From Nitrososphaerota archaeon (GTDB taxonomy: Archaea > Thermoproteota > EX4484-205 > JAAOZP01), in assembly GCA_011605725.1 (NCBI GenBank), contig JAAOZP010000017.1:372001-436000 (forward strand): DNA of 64,000 nucleotides. Direction: 5' to 3'. Below are positions 40,090-50,555 of the stretch, piece after piece; position 1 is the stretch's first letter; the number at the start of each line of letters is the position of its first letter. The notes under the pieces were generated by a model. It was not told where the DNA came from and made no database searches. It was given only the letters and a program-made list of their open reading frames with translations. Made by a program: the position numbers and the translations under genes.

Positions 40090-41295
40090 ATGGTTGACCC
40101 GTATGAGGTTGAGGACAGGCTTCTTCTTAAAACCTATGTTAAGAGGCGTATAGCGATAATAAGCGGGAGAGGGTCAGAGGTTTTCGACGATAAGGGCCGG
40201 AGGTTTATCGACTTGACTTCAGCCTACGGTGTTGCAATACTCGGACACTCTAATCCTGTGATTGTTGAGGCAATCATGAACCAGTTGAAGAAAATATCTT
40301 CCTGCCACGGCTCGTTCTACAATGATGCTAGAGCCGAATTCCTGGAGGAAGTGTCGCGCTTCACACACCGTTTCTTCCACAAGATGATTCTCGTTAACAG
40401 TGGCGCTGAAGCCGTTGACCTAGCTATTAAAACAGCCTTCAGGAAAACAGGGAGAAGCAGGATCGTCGCAGCCAGAAGAGGATTCCACGGTAAGACGCTG
40501 GGCGCTCTAAGCGCGACTTGGAACCCTGAGTACAAGAAGGGGCTGGAGCACATCATGGGCGAAAAAGTTGTATTCGCAGAGTATGGTGACGCCGAGGATT
40601 TGAAAAACAAGGTTGACGAGGAGACTGCAGCAGTTATTCTTGAGCCTGTTCAAGGAGAAGGCGGGATCAGGATTCCTCCAACCGGTTACTTGAAGGCGGC
40701 TAGGGAAATAGCCTCCGACAAGGGAGCACTACTCATACTGGACGAGATTCAGACAGGCCTTAGGAGGACAGGAACATTCTTCGCGTTTGAAAAGGAGGAT
40801 GTTACGCCGGATATTGCTCTCTTAGCCAAGGGGGTGGCTGGGGGGATCCCGGCTGGAATCACGTTTTTCAGCGAGGAAGCCTCAACAGTCGCCGAACCAG
40901 GATTCCATACTTCAACATACGGTGGAAACCCTTTAGCGTGCGCAGCAGGCGCCGCAACCATGAGGCTTTTAAGGGAGGAAGTCACCAGGGAGAGTGTTGA
41001 GGAAAGATCTAGAATATTCTGCGAGAAGCTTGAAACCTTGAAAAACCTAAGGATAGTTAGGGAAATAAGGATAAGCGGCCTTATGATAGGGGTCGAGTTG
41101 AAAGTAAGGTCTAAGCCTTTCGTAGACATGCTTGAGGAGAAAGGAGTCCTTGCGTTAACAGCCGGCCCAACAGTAGTGAGGCTACTGCCCCCGCTAAACA
41201 TACCGTTAAACCTTGTCGACGAAGCTTGCAGCATCATTCTGGAAACGATGAGAAGCTATGAGTCAAGGCTTGGAAGCAGTGCAGCCGCTGGTTAG
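40090..41295 (+). CDS. lysJ: LysW-gamma-lysine/ornithine aminotransferase
   Basis: VNSGAEAVDLAIKTAF; LLILDEIQTGLRRTGTFFAFE. Confidence 0.95.
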   Translation: MVDPYEVEDRLLLKTYVKRRIAIISGRGSEVFDDKGRRFIDLTSAYGVAILGHSNPVIVEAIMNQLKKISSCHGSFYNDARAEFLEEVSRFTHRFFHKMILVNSGAEAVDLAIKTAFRKTGRSRIVAARRGFHGKTLGALSATWNPEYKKGLEHIMGEKVVFAEYGDAEDLKNKVDEETAAVILEPVQGEGGIRIPPTGYLKAAREIASDKGALLILDEIQTGLRRTGTFFAFEKEDVTPDIALLAKGVAGGIPAGITFFSEEASTVAEPGFHTSTYGGNPLACAAGAATMRLLREEVTRESVEERSRIFCEKLETLKNLRIVREIRISGLMIGVELKVRSKPFVDMLEEKGVLALTAGPTVVRLLPPLNIPLNLVDEACSIILETMRSYESRLGSSAAAG

Positions 41296-42358
41296 ACTCC
41301 TCTCCAAGTATTCGCCAAGCGGGGAGGAGGAAGAGGCTCAGCGAGAAGTCTTCTCCCTCCTTGTTGAAAACGGCTTTGAAAACGTTAGGAGAGACCCGGC
41401 GGGCAATGTTCTCGGGGAGAAGGGGGATGGACATAGGACGCTGCTTTTCTGCTCTCACGTGGACACTGTGCCAGGGCTTATTGAAGTCAGGCTTGAATCC
41501 GGAAGATTATTCGGCAGGGGTGCTGTTGACGCTAAGGCTTCCCTAGCGGCGATGGCTCTGGCAGCATCAGGCTACTCGGGGAGAAGCCTGAGACTAGTCT
41601 ACTCGTCGGTAGTCGGGGAAGAGTCTGACAGCAAGGGGGTTAGGAGGCTTCTTGAGGAAATCCCAGCCCCGGATTACGTGGTCATAGGGGAGCCGACTGG
41701 AATCAGGGCTGCGGCAGTAGCGTACAGGGGGAGTGCAACCGTCAGCTTAAGGGTTTCAACCCAGGGCGGCCACTCCTCCTCCCCGCTTGACGATTTCAAC
41801 GCTATTGTTCAAACCATGAGGCTTGTTGAACACGTTAAGACTAGGCTAACCTTCTCTAAAGACCTTTTTTCAAACATAGGTGTCTCAATAACCATGATTA
41901 AAGGAGGATACGGGGATTCTAGAATACCGGATTCAAGCGAGGCACGTTTAAACCTGCGCTACCCTCCCCCCATGGGCTTCAAAGAGCTTTCAAGAATTTT
42001 CGCCGAAGCCTTGGAAGAGTATGTTGAGAAAGCACGCGGAGCCTTGAGCGTGAGTTACGAGTTTCTAGACTACCTGGACGGCTATGCTTCAGCCAAGGAT
42101 CAGGTTATGATTAACGCGGTCAGGGAGGCGGTTAAAGAAACCCTTGGAAGAGAGCTTCTTCTGGTAAGGAAGCTTGGAACATCAGACTTTAACTATACTG
42201 GTTTGAAATGGGGTAGGCCGCAAATAGCATGGGGCCCTGGAGACGCTTCCCTGGCACACAGCTCCAGGGAGAGCATTACAGTTGAAGAGTTCACGCAGGG
42301 TGTTGAAGCCTACAGAAGGTTTCTTAAAAACCTTGATTCAAGCCTAGCCCAGTTTTGA
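41258..42358 (+). CDS. lysK: LysW-lysine/ornithine hydrolase
   Basis: FCSHVDTVPG; RGAVDAKASLAAMALA; GEESDSKG; M20 family. Confidence 0.95.
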   Translation: MSQGLEAVQPLVRLLSKYSPSGEEEEAQREVFSLLVENGFENVRRDPAGNVLGEKGDGHRTLLFCSHVDTVPGLIEVRLESGRLFGRGAVDAKASLAAMALAASGYSGRSLRLVYSSVVGEESDSKGVRRLLEEIPAPDYVVIGEPTGIRAAAVAYRGSATVSLRVSTQGGHSSSPLDDFNAIVQTMRLVEHVKTRLTFSKDLFSNIGVSITMIKGGYGDSRIPDSSEARLNLRYPPPMGFKELSRIFAEALEEYVEKARGALSVSYEFLDYLDGYASAKDQVMINAVREAVKETLGRELLLVRKLGTSDFNYTGLKWGRPQIAWGPGDASLAHSSRESITVEEFTQGVEAYRRFLKNLDSSLAQF

Positions 42359-42399
42359 AAAACAATTTTAAAAAACCTCGCGTTTAAAAACCATTCGGA

Positions 42400-42675
42400 T
42401 TGATGGTTAGAGCCCATGTGCATGTAAGCGGGAGAGTCCAAGGAGTATTCTTCAGATACGAGACTAAAAGCCTTGCAGACGAGCTGGGCGTCAAAGGGTG
42501 GGTTCGTAACCTTCCAGACGGGAGGGTTGAGGCCGTCTTCGAGGGTGAGGAGACGCTTGTTAGGAGAATGATAGATTTCTGCAGAAAAGGGCCGCCGGGA
42601 GCAAGAGTTACTGGAGTAGAGATTGAGTGGGAGGAGTATAAGGGAGAGTTTAAAGGATTCGCCATAAGGCGTTAA
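42400..42675 (+). CDS. acyP: Acylphosphatase
   Basis: [45 protein letters not shown]. Confidence 0.97.
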   Translation: MMVRAHVHVSGRVQGVFFRYETKSLADELGVKGWVRNLPDGRVEAVFEGEETLVRRMIDFCRKGPPGARVTGVEIEWEEYKGEFKGFAIRR

Positions 42676-42728
42676 GCGGAGGCCGGTTTTCAAAACGTTT
42701 TTAAAGCTGTGGGGCCGCTGTCTGCCAG

Positions 42729-43175
42729 ATGGTTAGGAAAGTCTTATTCATATGCGTGCAGAACAGTTTTAGAAGCCAGGTTGCGGAAGCGTTTTTCAAC
42801 TTAAACCCTCCGCCAGGCTGGGTTGCGGTTAGCGCCGGTCCAAAGCCCGCTGAAAAAATAAACCCTAAGGCTGTTCAACTGTTGAAGGAAAAAGGGATAG
42901 ATGTTTCAGGCAGGAAGCCTAGGAAGCTGACAAGAGAGATGGAGGCTGAGGCGGATATTGCGGTAATAGTGTGCAGCGGCTCAGAATGCCCCGTCGTAAA
43001 CGTGAAGCATGTTGAACACTGGGGTTTCGAGGATCCTGCTGAAATGAGTCTGGAGGAAGCCCGTGAAGTAGTGAACAGGATTGAGGCGAAAGTAAGAGAC
43101 CTTGCTGAGAGAATAACGAGGGGCGAAGCTCCTTCAGATGATTCTAGTCTTAGCCTTAGCCTTAGAGGACTCTGA
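42729..43175 (+). CDS. Low-MW phosphatase / arsenate reductase-like protein
   Basis: VLFICVQNSFRSQVAEAFFN (CxxNxxRS signature), AVIVCSGSECPV. Confidence 0.9.
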   Translation: MVRKVLFICVQNSFRSQVAEAFFNLNPPPGWVAVSAGPKPAEKINPKAVQLLKEKGIDVSGRKPRKLTREMEAEADIAVIVCSGSECPVVNVKHVEHWGFEDPAEMSLEEAREVVNRIEAKVRDLAERITRGEAPSDDSSLSLSLRGL

Positions 43176-43227
43176 AGCCATTTCCTGATTCTAACAGCCT
43201 TTGACGCGCATAAACTTTTTTATAAAA

Positions 43228-44331
43228 CTATTTGTAGACGGCAAGCGGCTTCCCGAGAATCTCAGCATCCAGCTCCTCAAGCCCCAGTCCGCTTCCTTTA
43301 GGGAAAAGCCGCATTGAGCCTGAAACCGTTACCCCGCCCTTCTTAACCAGCTTGTCGGCGTGAAGAAGGTCGCAGTCCAAGTCGGCAAACTCTATGTTTC
43401 TAACTCCAGCTGCTAAATGGGCTCCGGCTGCAATACCTATTTCAGACTCGCTCATGCACCCTACCATGCAGGATACTCCTGCAGCCTCAGCCACGTCGGA
43501 TATTTTCCTAGCCTTCAATATTCCACCGCTCTTCGCAAGCTTAATGTTTATCATGTCGACAGCCTCCTCACGGATAAGCCTCAACGCGTCAGAGGGTGAA
43601 TGAACGCTCTCATCAGCCATAACCGGTATTGGAGAATCCCTTCTAACCCTAGCCAAGCCCTTCACATCGTGAGCGGGCACAGGCTGCTCGACAAACCGTA
43701 TCCTAAACTTCTCCACCCTGTTTAAGACTTCAACCGCCTGGTCTGGGCTCCAGCCCTCGTTCGCGTCAACCCTTATCTCAACACCCTCTCCGACAGCCTC
43801 GCGAACCATCCTTATTCTCTCAACATCCTCCGAAGGGTTTACACCAACCTTAACCTTAAGAGCCCTGAAGCCTTTCTCAACAGCCTTAACAGCGTCGGCA
43901 GCCATCTCCCTCGGAGTCTTAATGCTTAAAGTGAAATCGGTTAAAACCTGGGTTCTGAATCCCCCTAGAAGCATGAAAAGCGGTTTCCCAGCGGTCTTCC
44001 CAAGAATATCGTGTAGAGCAGTATCTATAGCAGCCTTAGCAGCAGGATTACCCTCGACAACCCGATCCATCATTTCAACGTTCTGCTCAACCCGGAGAGG
44101 ACACATGCCGATAAGCCTAGGCGCGATCCTAGACAAGACTTCTAAAACAGTTTCAACAGTCTCTCCAGTGACTCGTTTAGATGGAGAAGCCTCACCCCAG
44201 CCTTCAACACCATAGTCCGTGACTATCCTCACCACAATGTTACGGCTCTTCTCACTCGAGCCCGGAGCTATCCGGAAGGGTTCGAAATACCTTAGAGTCA
44301 CAGAGTAAACCTCTACTCGTTCAATCCCCAT
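43228..44331 (-). CDS. Dipeptide epimerase / MLE-subgroup enolase superfamily
   Basis: KVKVGVNPSEDVERIRMVREAVG; RVDANEGWSPDQA; MADESVHS; MINIKLAKSGGI. Confidence 0.92.
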   Translation of the reverse strand: MGIERVEVYSVTLRYFEPFRIAPGSSEKSRNIVVRIVTDYGVEGWGEASPSKRVTGETVETVLEVLSRIAPRLIGMCPLRVEQNVEMMDRVVEGNPAAKAAIDTALHDILGKTAGKPLFMLLGGFRTQVLTDFTLSIKTPREMAADAVKAVEKGFRALKVKVGVNPSEDVERIRMVREAVGEGVEIRVDANEGWSPDQAVEVLNRVEKFRIRFVEQPVPAHDVKGLARVRRDSPIPVMADESVHSPSDALRLIREEAVDMINIKLAKSGGILKARKISDVAEAAGVSCMVGCMSESEIGIAAGAHLAAGVRNIEFADLDCDLLHADKLVKKGGVTVSGSMRLFPKGSGLGLEELDAEILGKPLAVYK

Positions 44332-44367
44332 CTTACTCAGACCATCCCAGGTGGGGCAGGAGGGTTT

Positions 44368-45642
44368 TCAACCGGACGTTGCACCAGGCACTTCGAAACC
44401 CCTGTTCTTAAGGTATTCCTGAATCTTCTTCTTAACGTCCTCCGGCACCTCATGTTTAAAAGGAAAGCTTTCCGCGTTAGATATCCGTATGAGGAACTCA
44501 CGGACAATCATCCCGATCATCTTGAAGCCGACGGGTGCTGTAAACCTCGCGTCATCATCAGGAGTATGACCATACACTCCAGCACCGCTTCTCCTGAAGA
44601 AGTTTACAGACGGCACTCCCTTGTTGGAGAAGGGAACACTGTCAGAACTGTAAACATCCTGCGACACGGAGAGGTTTACGCCAAGCTCCTTCGACATTAT
44701 TTCCAGATAAGTCTTCACCTCAGCTGGACCAGTAACCACAGAGTTACAGCCGCCTATCGCACCCCCGTTCACATCCAGGTTTATCATCATCATTATTTTC
44801 TCAACCTCATCCTTATGCTTCTCCACATAGTTGAAAGACCCTTTGAGCCCAAGCTCCTCGCCTGAGAAGAAAACAAACCTCACTGTCCTTTTCAAATCAA
44901 GGCTTCTGACGGATTTCGCCAGCTCCATCAGTAGAGCAACACCGCCAGCGTTATCAATACCGCCTTTCACGCCGTAAACAGTATCGTAGTGGGCTCCGAC
45001 GACAATCATCTCCTCAGGATACTTAACCCCCTTTTTCTCCACCACTATGTTGCAAGTGTCAGCGTCAAACTCATCCTGCGTGAGAACCAGCCTAGCCTTG
45101 GAAGCATTGTTTCTAACGAGTCTAAACGCGTCTTCAAAACTTATGAAGACAGTAGGCACCCTGAACCTCCTGCTTACTTCGAAAGGCCTATCAACCTGAG
45201 AAGGCTTCCTGAAAGGAGTGCCCTCGCTTATAACAATCCCTGAAGGCTCATACTTGGAAAGCTCAAACAGCTTTTCAACAGTCGGCAGCGACTCTGAGAA
45301 AAGAAGTATCTCTCCCCTTGTTCCAGACAGCAGCAGCGGGTCGCCGGTCTCAACGTATCGGAGAGGAGCAACAACCCCTTCCTCAGGAGTCGACCCGCTA
45401 AACCCGACACCCCGACAGTCAATCTGCCCGCTCCAAGGCTCCAGAACGTGAAGCTCGTTCCTCAGAATCCTGAAGGTTTTAACAGTGAACTCTTCAAGCA
45501 GCGTCGCGTAGCCTGCTTTCTCCATGATGCTAATAATGTATTTACAAGCCTCTTTCTCACCAGGAGTCCCCGCAAGCCTCTCGTACGAGGCTAAGCCCAT
45601 TAGGAAGCTGTGCGCCTCCTCCTCCAGGAACTCGCTGCTCAT
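44368..45642 (-). CDS. M28-family zinc aminopeptidase
   Basis: VVGAHYDTVYGVKGGIDNAGGVALLMELA; FVFFSGEELGLKGS. Confidence 0.95.
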   Translation of the reverse strand: MSSEFLEEEAHSFLMGLASYERLAGTPGEKEACKYIISIMEKAGYATLLEEFTVKTFRILRNELHVLEPWSGQIDCRGVGFSGSTPEEGVVAPLRYVETGDPLLLSGTRGEILLFSESLPTVEKLFELSKYEPSGIVISEGTPFRKPSQVDRPFEVSRRFRVPTVFISFEDAFRLVRNNASKARLVLTQDEFDADTCNIVVEKKGVKYPEEMIVVGAHYDTVYGVKGGIDNAGGVALLMELAKSVRSLDLKRTVRFVFFSGEELGLKGSFNYVEKHKDEVEKIMMMINLDVNGGAIGGCNSVVTGPAEVKTYLEIMSKELGVNLSVSQDVYSSDSVPFSNKGVPSVNFFRRSGAGVYGHTPDDDARFTAPVGFKMIGMIVREFLIRISNAESFPFKHEVPEDVKKKIQEYLKNRGFEVPGATSG

Positions 45643-45754
45643 TAAGGCTTAACAATGAGCCAGCAAGTTAAAAACGTTGCGAAACCCGGAGGAGTTAAAC
45701 AAGGGATTAAGCATTGAAGAAAAATTTATTTTCAACATTAATGTAGCCCGGGTG

Positions 45755-46867
45755 ATGAACAAGAGGGAGAGACTGCTTAGAACACTGCAGTTTAAAGAGG
45801 TTGACAGGGTTCCCGACTATGAGTTCGGCTACTGGAGTGAAACAATAGACCGTTGGCATGCTGAAGGCCTACCCCTGCACCTTCACACTATTGGAGATGT
45901 TGAAGACTTTTTCATGCTTGAAGGCTGGGACACGATAGACATGCTTCCGGTGAACACTGGACTATGGCCCCCGCCGCCGGCGAGAAAAATCAGGGAGTTC
46001 GACGACAAGGAGGTTATTGACGATGGTTTAGGCGGAGTCTACATTAGGAAGAAATGGACCTCCACGATTCCGCAATACTTAAGGTACCCGATTAGAAGCA
46101 GGGAGGACTGGGAGAAAATAAGGCCGTTCTTCAACCCGGATACTCCGGGTAGAATGCCTTTAAGCTACGAGGAGATAATAAACGTCTACAGGGAGAGAGA
46201 CTATCCCTTAGGCATAAGCGTCGGAAGCCTCTACGGCTGGCTGAGAAACCTGATGGGTGTCCAGGGAATCTCAATAGCCTTCTACAGGGATCCTGACTGG
46301 GTGGCTGAAATGATGGATACGCTGGTAAACCTCTGGATAAAAATGATTCGAAAAGCCTTGAGAAACATCAGGGTTGACTTCGCAACATGGTGGGAAGACA
46401 TGGCTTACAACATGGGGCCGCTTCTCTCAGTCAGGCTTTTCGAAGAATTCATGGTTCCAAGGTATAAGAAGGTGACGGACGTTTTAAAAGAGTACGATGT
46501 TGAAATAAACATTCTGGACTGCGACGGGAAGATAGATGAGCTTGTCCCAGGATGGTTGAAAGCAGGGATAAACTGCATGTTCCCGATTGAAGCGAAATAC
46601 ACGAGCCCCGTGAAGCTTAGAGAACAATACGGGGAAAAGATTCTCCTAATGGGAGGAGTTAACAAGCTCGCGCTCATCGAGGGGCCGAGGGCAATAGACA
46701 GGGAGCTTGAAAACCTTTCGCAGCTTGTGAAGGAAGGAGGATACATACCTATGGTTGACCACAGGGTTCCGCCGGACGTGTCGCTAAGCAACTACGTGTA
46801 TTATTTGAAGGCTAAGAGGAGGATGATAGGGAGGAGAGAGGAGCTGCCGTATCCGAAAACCGTTTAA
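45755..46867 (+). CDS. Uroporphyrinogen decarboxylase-like (MtaA/MtbA superfamily) protein
   Basis: MNKRERLLRTLQFKEVDRVPDYEFGYW; ILLMGGVNKLALIEGPRAI. Confidence 0.88.
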   Translation: MNKRERLLRTLQFKEVDRVPDYEFGYWSETIDRWHAEGLPLHLHTIGDVEDFFMLEGWDTIDMLPVNTGLWPPPPARKIREFDDKEVIDDGLGGVYIRKKWTSTIPQYLRYPIRSREDWEKIRPFFNPDTPGRMPLSYEEIINVYRERDYPLGISVGSLYGWLRNLMGVQGISIAFYRDPDWVAEMMDTLVNLWIKMIRKALRNIRVDFATWWEDMAYNMGPLLSVRLFEEFMVPRYKKVTDVLKEYDVEINILDCDGKIDELVPGWLKAGINCMFPIEAKYTSPVKLREQYGEKILLMGGVNKLALIEGPRAIDRELENLSQLVKEGGYIPMVDHRVPPDVSLSNYVYYLKAKRRMIGRREELPYPKTV

Positions 46868-46999
46868 AGAACCCGTCTTAAACAGCCTAGGATTCAACAT
46901 TCCTCTGCGGCACTAAGGCTTAATGCGTCATATTTTACTCTCATAGTGGTTCTAAAGAGGCTAAACATGGTGAGCTACCGGGAGAATACAGTCTAATAG

Positions 47000-47890
47000 T
47001 TAATAGTAGCCCAGTGTTCCCTTCTTCAAAACCCGCCTCTCTTCTCTGGCAAATATCATTATCCCTGCCGACAACCAGAAAACGTCGAAGAAAATCAACG
47101 GTACTGCAAGCCCCATTACCTCGTTCAAGCCTGAATCCATTATCAGCAGGCTCCTCATCCCCTCTATCGCGTAAGTCGGTGGAAGCAGGTAGGAGAAGTA
47201 TCTCAAGACCGGTGGAAGAACGCTCAGCGGATAGGATATTGGGAGAAGCAGCCCTAGAAGAGAGCTTAGGAAATTGACGAAAGCACTGTGCTCTTTAAAA
47301 TCCAGAACTACACCGGCGAGCGAGAAACCTATGCCGATGAAACTCGGCAGGGCGACTAGGAAGAAGAGCATTGCGAAAGGCAGGTTTAAGAACTTCACGT
47401 TCAAGCCGAATACTAACGATACTAGGCTTATCTGCAGGAAAACCCATAGGGAGGTTGTCAGCATCGAGCTAAAAGCCTTTCCTAAAAGAATGGAAAACCT
47501 GCTGCACGGCGCTAGGAAGGTTGATTCAAGAGTCCCGCTCCACTGTTCGCCTCTTAAAGCATAGCTCATCCCCCAGAGGGTTGAGTAGGCGAAGCTTGAA
47601 ACAATCATCCCGACTATCGTGAAGGAAACATAGTCCCCAGTGTTAGCCAGCCTTGCCAGGTTTTCCGAGTAGGGTGAGCCTACTAGAGCCCTTCCGTATA
47701 TCACTAGTGAAAGAACCCAGAGCAGAGGCATTAAAGCGTCGAAAAGCACCCAAACCGGGTATCTTAAGTAGAGCACAAGCTCCTTCTTCAAAACGACGCC
47801 GACAACCCTAGCCTCGTCAAAAAGACCCAATGCCCCACCACCCTCAGTAGGCTTCAACCGCACCCCTCCTCCTAACCTTTTTCTCAACAA
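47000..47890 (-). CDS. ABC-2 type permease
   Basis: ALRGEQWSGTLESTFLAPCSRFSILLGKAFSSML, multi-TM. Confidence 0.9.
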   Translation of the reverse strand: MLRKRLGGGVRLKPTEGGGALGLFDEARVVGVVLKKELVLYLRYPVWVLFDALMPLLWVLSLVIYGRALVGSPYSENLARLANTGDYVSFTIVGMIVSSFAYSTLWGMSYALRGEQWSGTLESTFLAPCSRFSILLGKAFSSMLTTSLWVFLQISLVSLVFGLNVKFLNLPFAMLFFLVALPSFIGIGFSLAGVVLDFKEHSAFVNFLSSLLGLLLPISYPLSVLPPVLRYFSYLLPPTYAIEGMRSLLIMDSGLNEVMGLAVPLIFFDVFWLSAGIMIFAREERRVLKKGTLGYY

Positions 47891-48713
47891 CGCTGAACAG
47901 GAGCATGCCCAGGGTTAGAAATACTAGGGTTACTGCAGCAAGATAGGAAAGGGCTATTGCAACGTTCAAGTAGGGGTTGAACGATGGTAGAAGAAAAGCT
48001 CTTACAGCCTCTAAAGCAGGCGTCAAGGGGAACACGATGCTCACCATAGCAACATAGTAGCCCACGCCCCCGAAGAAAAGCATCAGCGTCCTTAAAGGAT
48101 AGTTAACCGGGCAGACAGTATATATCAGGGTGTCGACGAAGTTCAGCAACGCACCCGGCTCCCTGTACATTAGAATTAAACCGGAGAGAATAAGCCCAAT
48201 GCCGTAAAGAGCCAGGATCATCAGCAATACTGCTGAGACTGCGAAAAACAGGTTCTCCACCCTTATCCTGGCTCCGAAGAGGAGGCTGGCAAGGGCGAAC
48301 TGAACAGCCGCGTAGAAGGTTGTCAAAACGCTGTCCGACAAAGCTTTCCCAAACAGTATTGAGAACCTGCTGCAGGGTGCAATTAGGATTGTCTCCAACG
48401 TTCCTCCCCACTGTTCCCTTCTCAGAGAGAGCCCTGTCCCCCATAGGGCTGACATGACGTAAGCATAGAGCGAGCTTCCGATTATCGTGAAGGTTACGTA
48501 GTCGGAGCTTCCGGCGAGCTCTCTGAACGATTCTGACAACCTTCCCCCGACGAGGGCGTGTCCCTGGAATACGAAGGGTGCCAGCCAGAAAATCGGCATT
48601 ATCGCCCAGAAAACAACCCAGAGAGGATACCGTAGGTTGATCAGTATCTCTTTCCTGGCTGTTGAAACCGCAGCCTTAAGCTCCAGAATCATGCTCGCTG
48701 CATCCAGCTTCAA
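47844..48713 (-). CDS. ABC-2 type permease (tandem paralogue)
   Basis: SLRREQWGGTLETILIAPCSRFSILFGKALSDSVL, multi-TM. Confidence 0.9.
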   Translation of the reverse strand: MKLDAASMILELKAAVSTARKEILINLRYPLWVVFWAIMPIFWLAPFVFQGHALVGGRLSESFRELAGSSDYVTFTIIGSSLYAYVMSALWGTGLSLRREQWGGTLETILIAPCSRFSILFGKALSDSVLTTFYAAVQFALASLLFGARIRVENLFFAVSAVLLMILALYGIGLILSGLILMYREPGALLNFVDTLIYTVCPVNYPLRTLMLFFGGVGYYVAMVSIVFPLTPALEAVRAFLLPSFNPYLNVAIALSYLAAVTLVFLTLGMLLFSVVEKKVRRRGAVEAY

Positions 48714-49735
48714 CCGTCCAACACCTCTCCGGTAAGCTTCACGAAAACATCCTCGAGAGTCGGCTTCTCAATGCTTAGGGAGAAAATCCGGCAGCCTGCT
48801 TTAGAAAAGACTCCCACAACCTCCTGAATATTAGCGTCAACATTCTTCATGTACAGTCTAACCATGGTTCTGCCGTCTTGCTCAGCATTAGCCACTCCAC
48901 AGTCTTCTATAAACGGTAGGCCTCTAACCATGGTTAAAACTTTCTCATCCAGGTTGCTCACAACTATCTTTAAAACCTCGTTCATACCGATCATGGCTTT
49001 CAGCTTCTCCGGTGAATCCACAGCAACTATCCTACCCTTGTTTATGAAAGCAACCCTGTCGCACATCTGGTCAGCCTCATCCATGTAATGAGTTGTGAGA
49101 AGTATGGTTTTACCCTGCTTCCTGTTAAGCTCCTCCCTTATGAAAACACGTATGCTTCTTGAGAAACTGGGGTCTAGGCCTAATGTCGGCTCGTCCAGAA
49201 GAAGAACCTCAGGGTCGTGCAGTATCGCTCTGGCAATAGCGAGCTTCTGCCTCATTCCGCCGGAGTATTTCTCAACAAGCTCGTCAGCCCTATCCTCAAG
49301 CCCCATAAGGCTCAGCAGCTCACTAATCCGCCTTCTAGCAACGCCGTCAGGAACCTTGTAGAGCCTCGCGAAATACTCCAGGTTCTCCCTTGCCGTAAGC
49401 CTCCAGTAAAGAGACCTCTCTCCGCTTGAAACAACCCCGATGGAAGCCCTTACTTTCCCAGGCTCTTTTAAAACATCATGCCCATTGACTAAAGCAGTAC
49501 CGGCATCCGGAATAATGATCGTGCTAAGTATTTTCACCAGCGTCGTTTTACCAGCCCCGTTAGGCCCAAGCAGGCCGAAAAGCTCACCCTTTTTAACGCT
49601 TAAGTCAACATCGTCGAGAGCCACAATCGTCTCGGAACTCTTCCTTCTAAACGGGAACCCACCCTCCTCCTTTCTATAGACCTTCCTCAGCCTTTTCGCG
49701 ACAACCGAGTACTCAAGCATCACGTGAAAAACCAT
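48710..49735 (-). CDS. ABC transporter ATP-binding protein
   Basis: LLGPNGAGKTTLVKIL; YSGGMRQKLAIARAILHDPEVLLLDEPTLGLDP. Confidence 0.97.
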   Translation of the reverse strand: MVFHVMLEYSVVAKRLRKVYRKEEGGFPFRRKSSETIVALDDVDLSVKKGELFGLLGPNGAGKTTLVKILSTIIIPDAGTALVNGHDVLKEPGKVRASIGVVSSGERSLYWRLTARENLEYFARLYKVPDGVARRRISELLSLMGLEDRADELVEKYSGGMRQKLAIARAILHDPEVLLLDEPTLGLDPSFSRSIRVFIREELNRKQGKTILLTTHYMDEADQMCDRVAFINKGRIVAVDSPEKLKAMIGMNEVLKIVVSNLDEKVLTMVRGLPFIEDCGVANAEQDGRTMVRLYMKNVDANIQEVVGVFSKAGCRIFSLSIEKPTLEDVFVKLTGEVLDG

Positions 49736-49959
49736 GGTAACAATATTAAACTTTAATCATCGTTTCCATCTTTAAAACACACTGGGGAAATACGCGTATT
49801 CTTCTTAACACACACTACGCGGAGTCCAGTATGACAATGACTCCCACCCTTTTCCTCCCGAAGGCCTCATACAGGACAGCGCGCGCCCACACCTTCACCG
49901 TAATGAATCTTAACAGTTGGAAGAACCCTCGTCCTCAGGCGTAGCGCGCTGGGATTTTT

Positions 49960-50325
49960 CAACAATTCCCCCTGGAAGCCTTCAAAACCCTGTAGCCGAG
50001 CAGGATGACAGCCACGCCAAGAATGAAGACAGCGGCGCAGGCTTCCCACCCTTTATGGAGGAAACGTTAACCATGAAAACCATGCTGCCGAGCACAGCCA
50101 AGCCCCCGTAGACTAGTGCGACGAGCCTAACGGACCTAAGCCTCCTCGCCGCAGCCGTGAAACACGTCCAGACGATTAGGAAAACACTAGGATAAGCTGG
50201 CCCGCGGCAAACCCGGGCAGGGATAGAGCTTTCTCCAGGAAACCGCTTACAATGCTGGAGGACCCGGGGAGAGCAAGCATGCCCAGCGCTAGGCTGAGAA
50301 GCGCGAGAACAGTAAGCCTCTCCAC
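49960..50325 (-). pseudogene. Frameshifted small multi-TM protein
   Basis: VERLTVLALLSLALGMLALPGSSSIVSGFLEKALSLPGFAAGQLILVFS | FLIVWTCFTAAARRLRSVRLVALVYGGLAVLGSMVFMVNVSSIKGG | WEACAAVFILGVAVILLGYRVLKASRGNC in three successive frames. Confidence 0.6.
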
Positions 50326-50555
50326 GGGACACCAGCATAGCATGCTCCGCGCGACATTAAAGCCTTACGCTCAACACTGGTTAGACGGTTGGCGACTGGG
50401 TTGGGAAACCCTACCGTTATGTTGGACTTATTCAACCTCCTGGGCGCGCGCGTGATCCAGGCGCCGCCATGTTTTCAACCATCCTCCAGCCGGGGAAAGT
50501 TTTTCGTTAAAGCCTTATGTACTGTTCCCAACGCCTCCCCGGGAGGGAGAAGGGG

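Noticed and set aside
49780-49960. Short minus-strand frame FITVKVWARAVLYEAFGRKRVGVIVILDSA upstream of the ABC operon
   Set aside because: Too short, no start codon, no family; left unannotated
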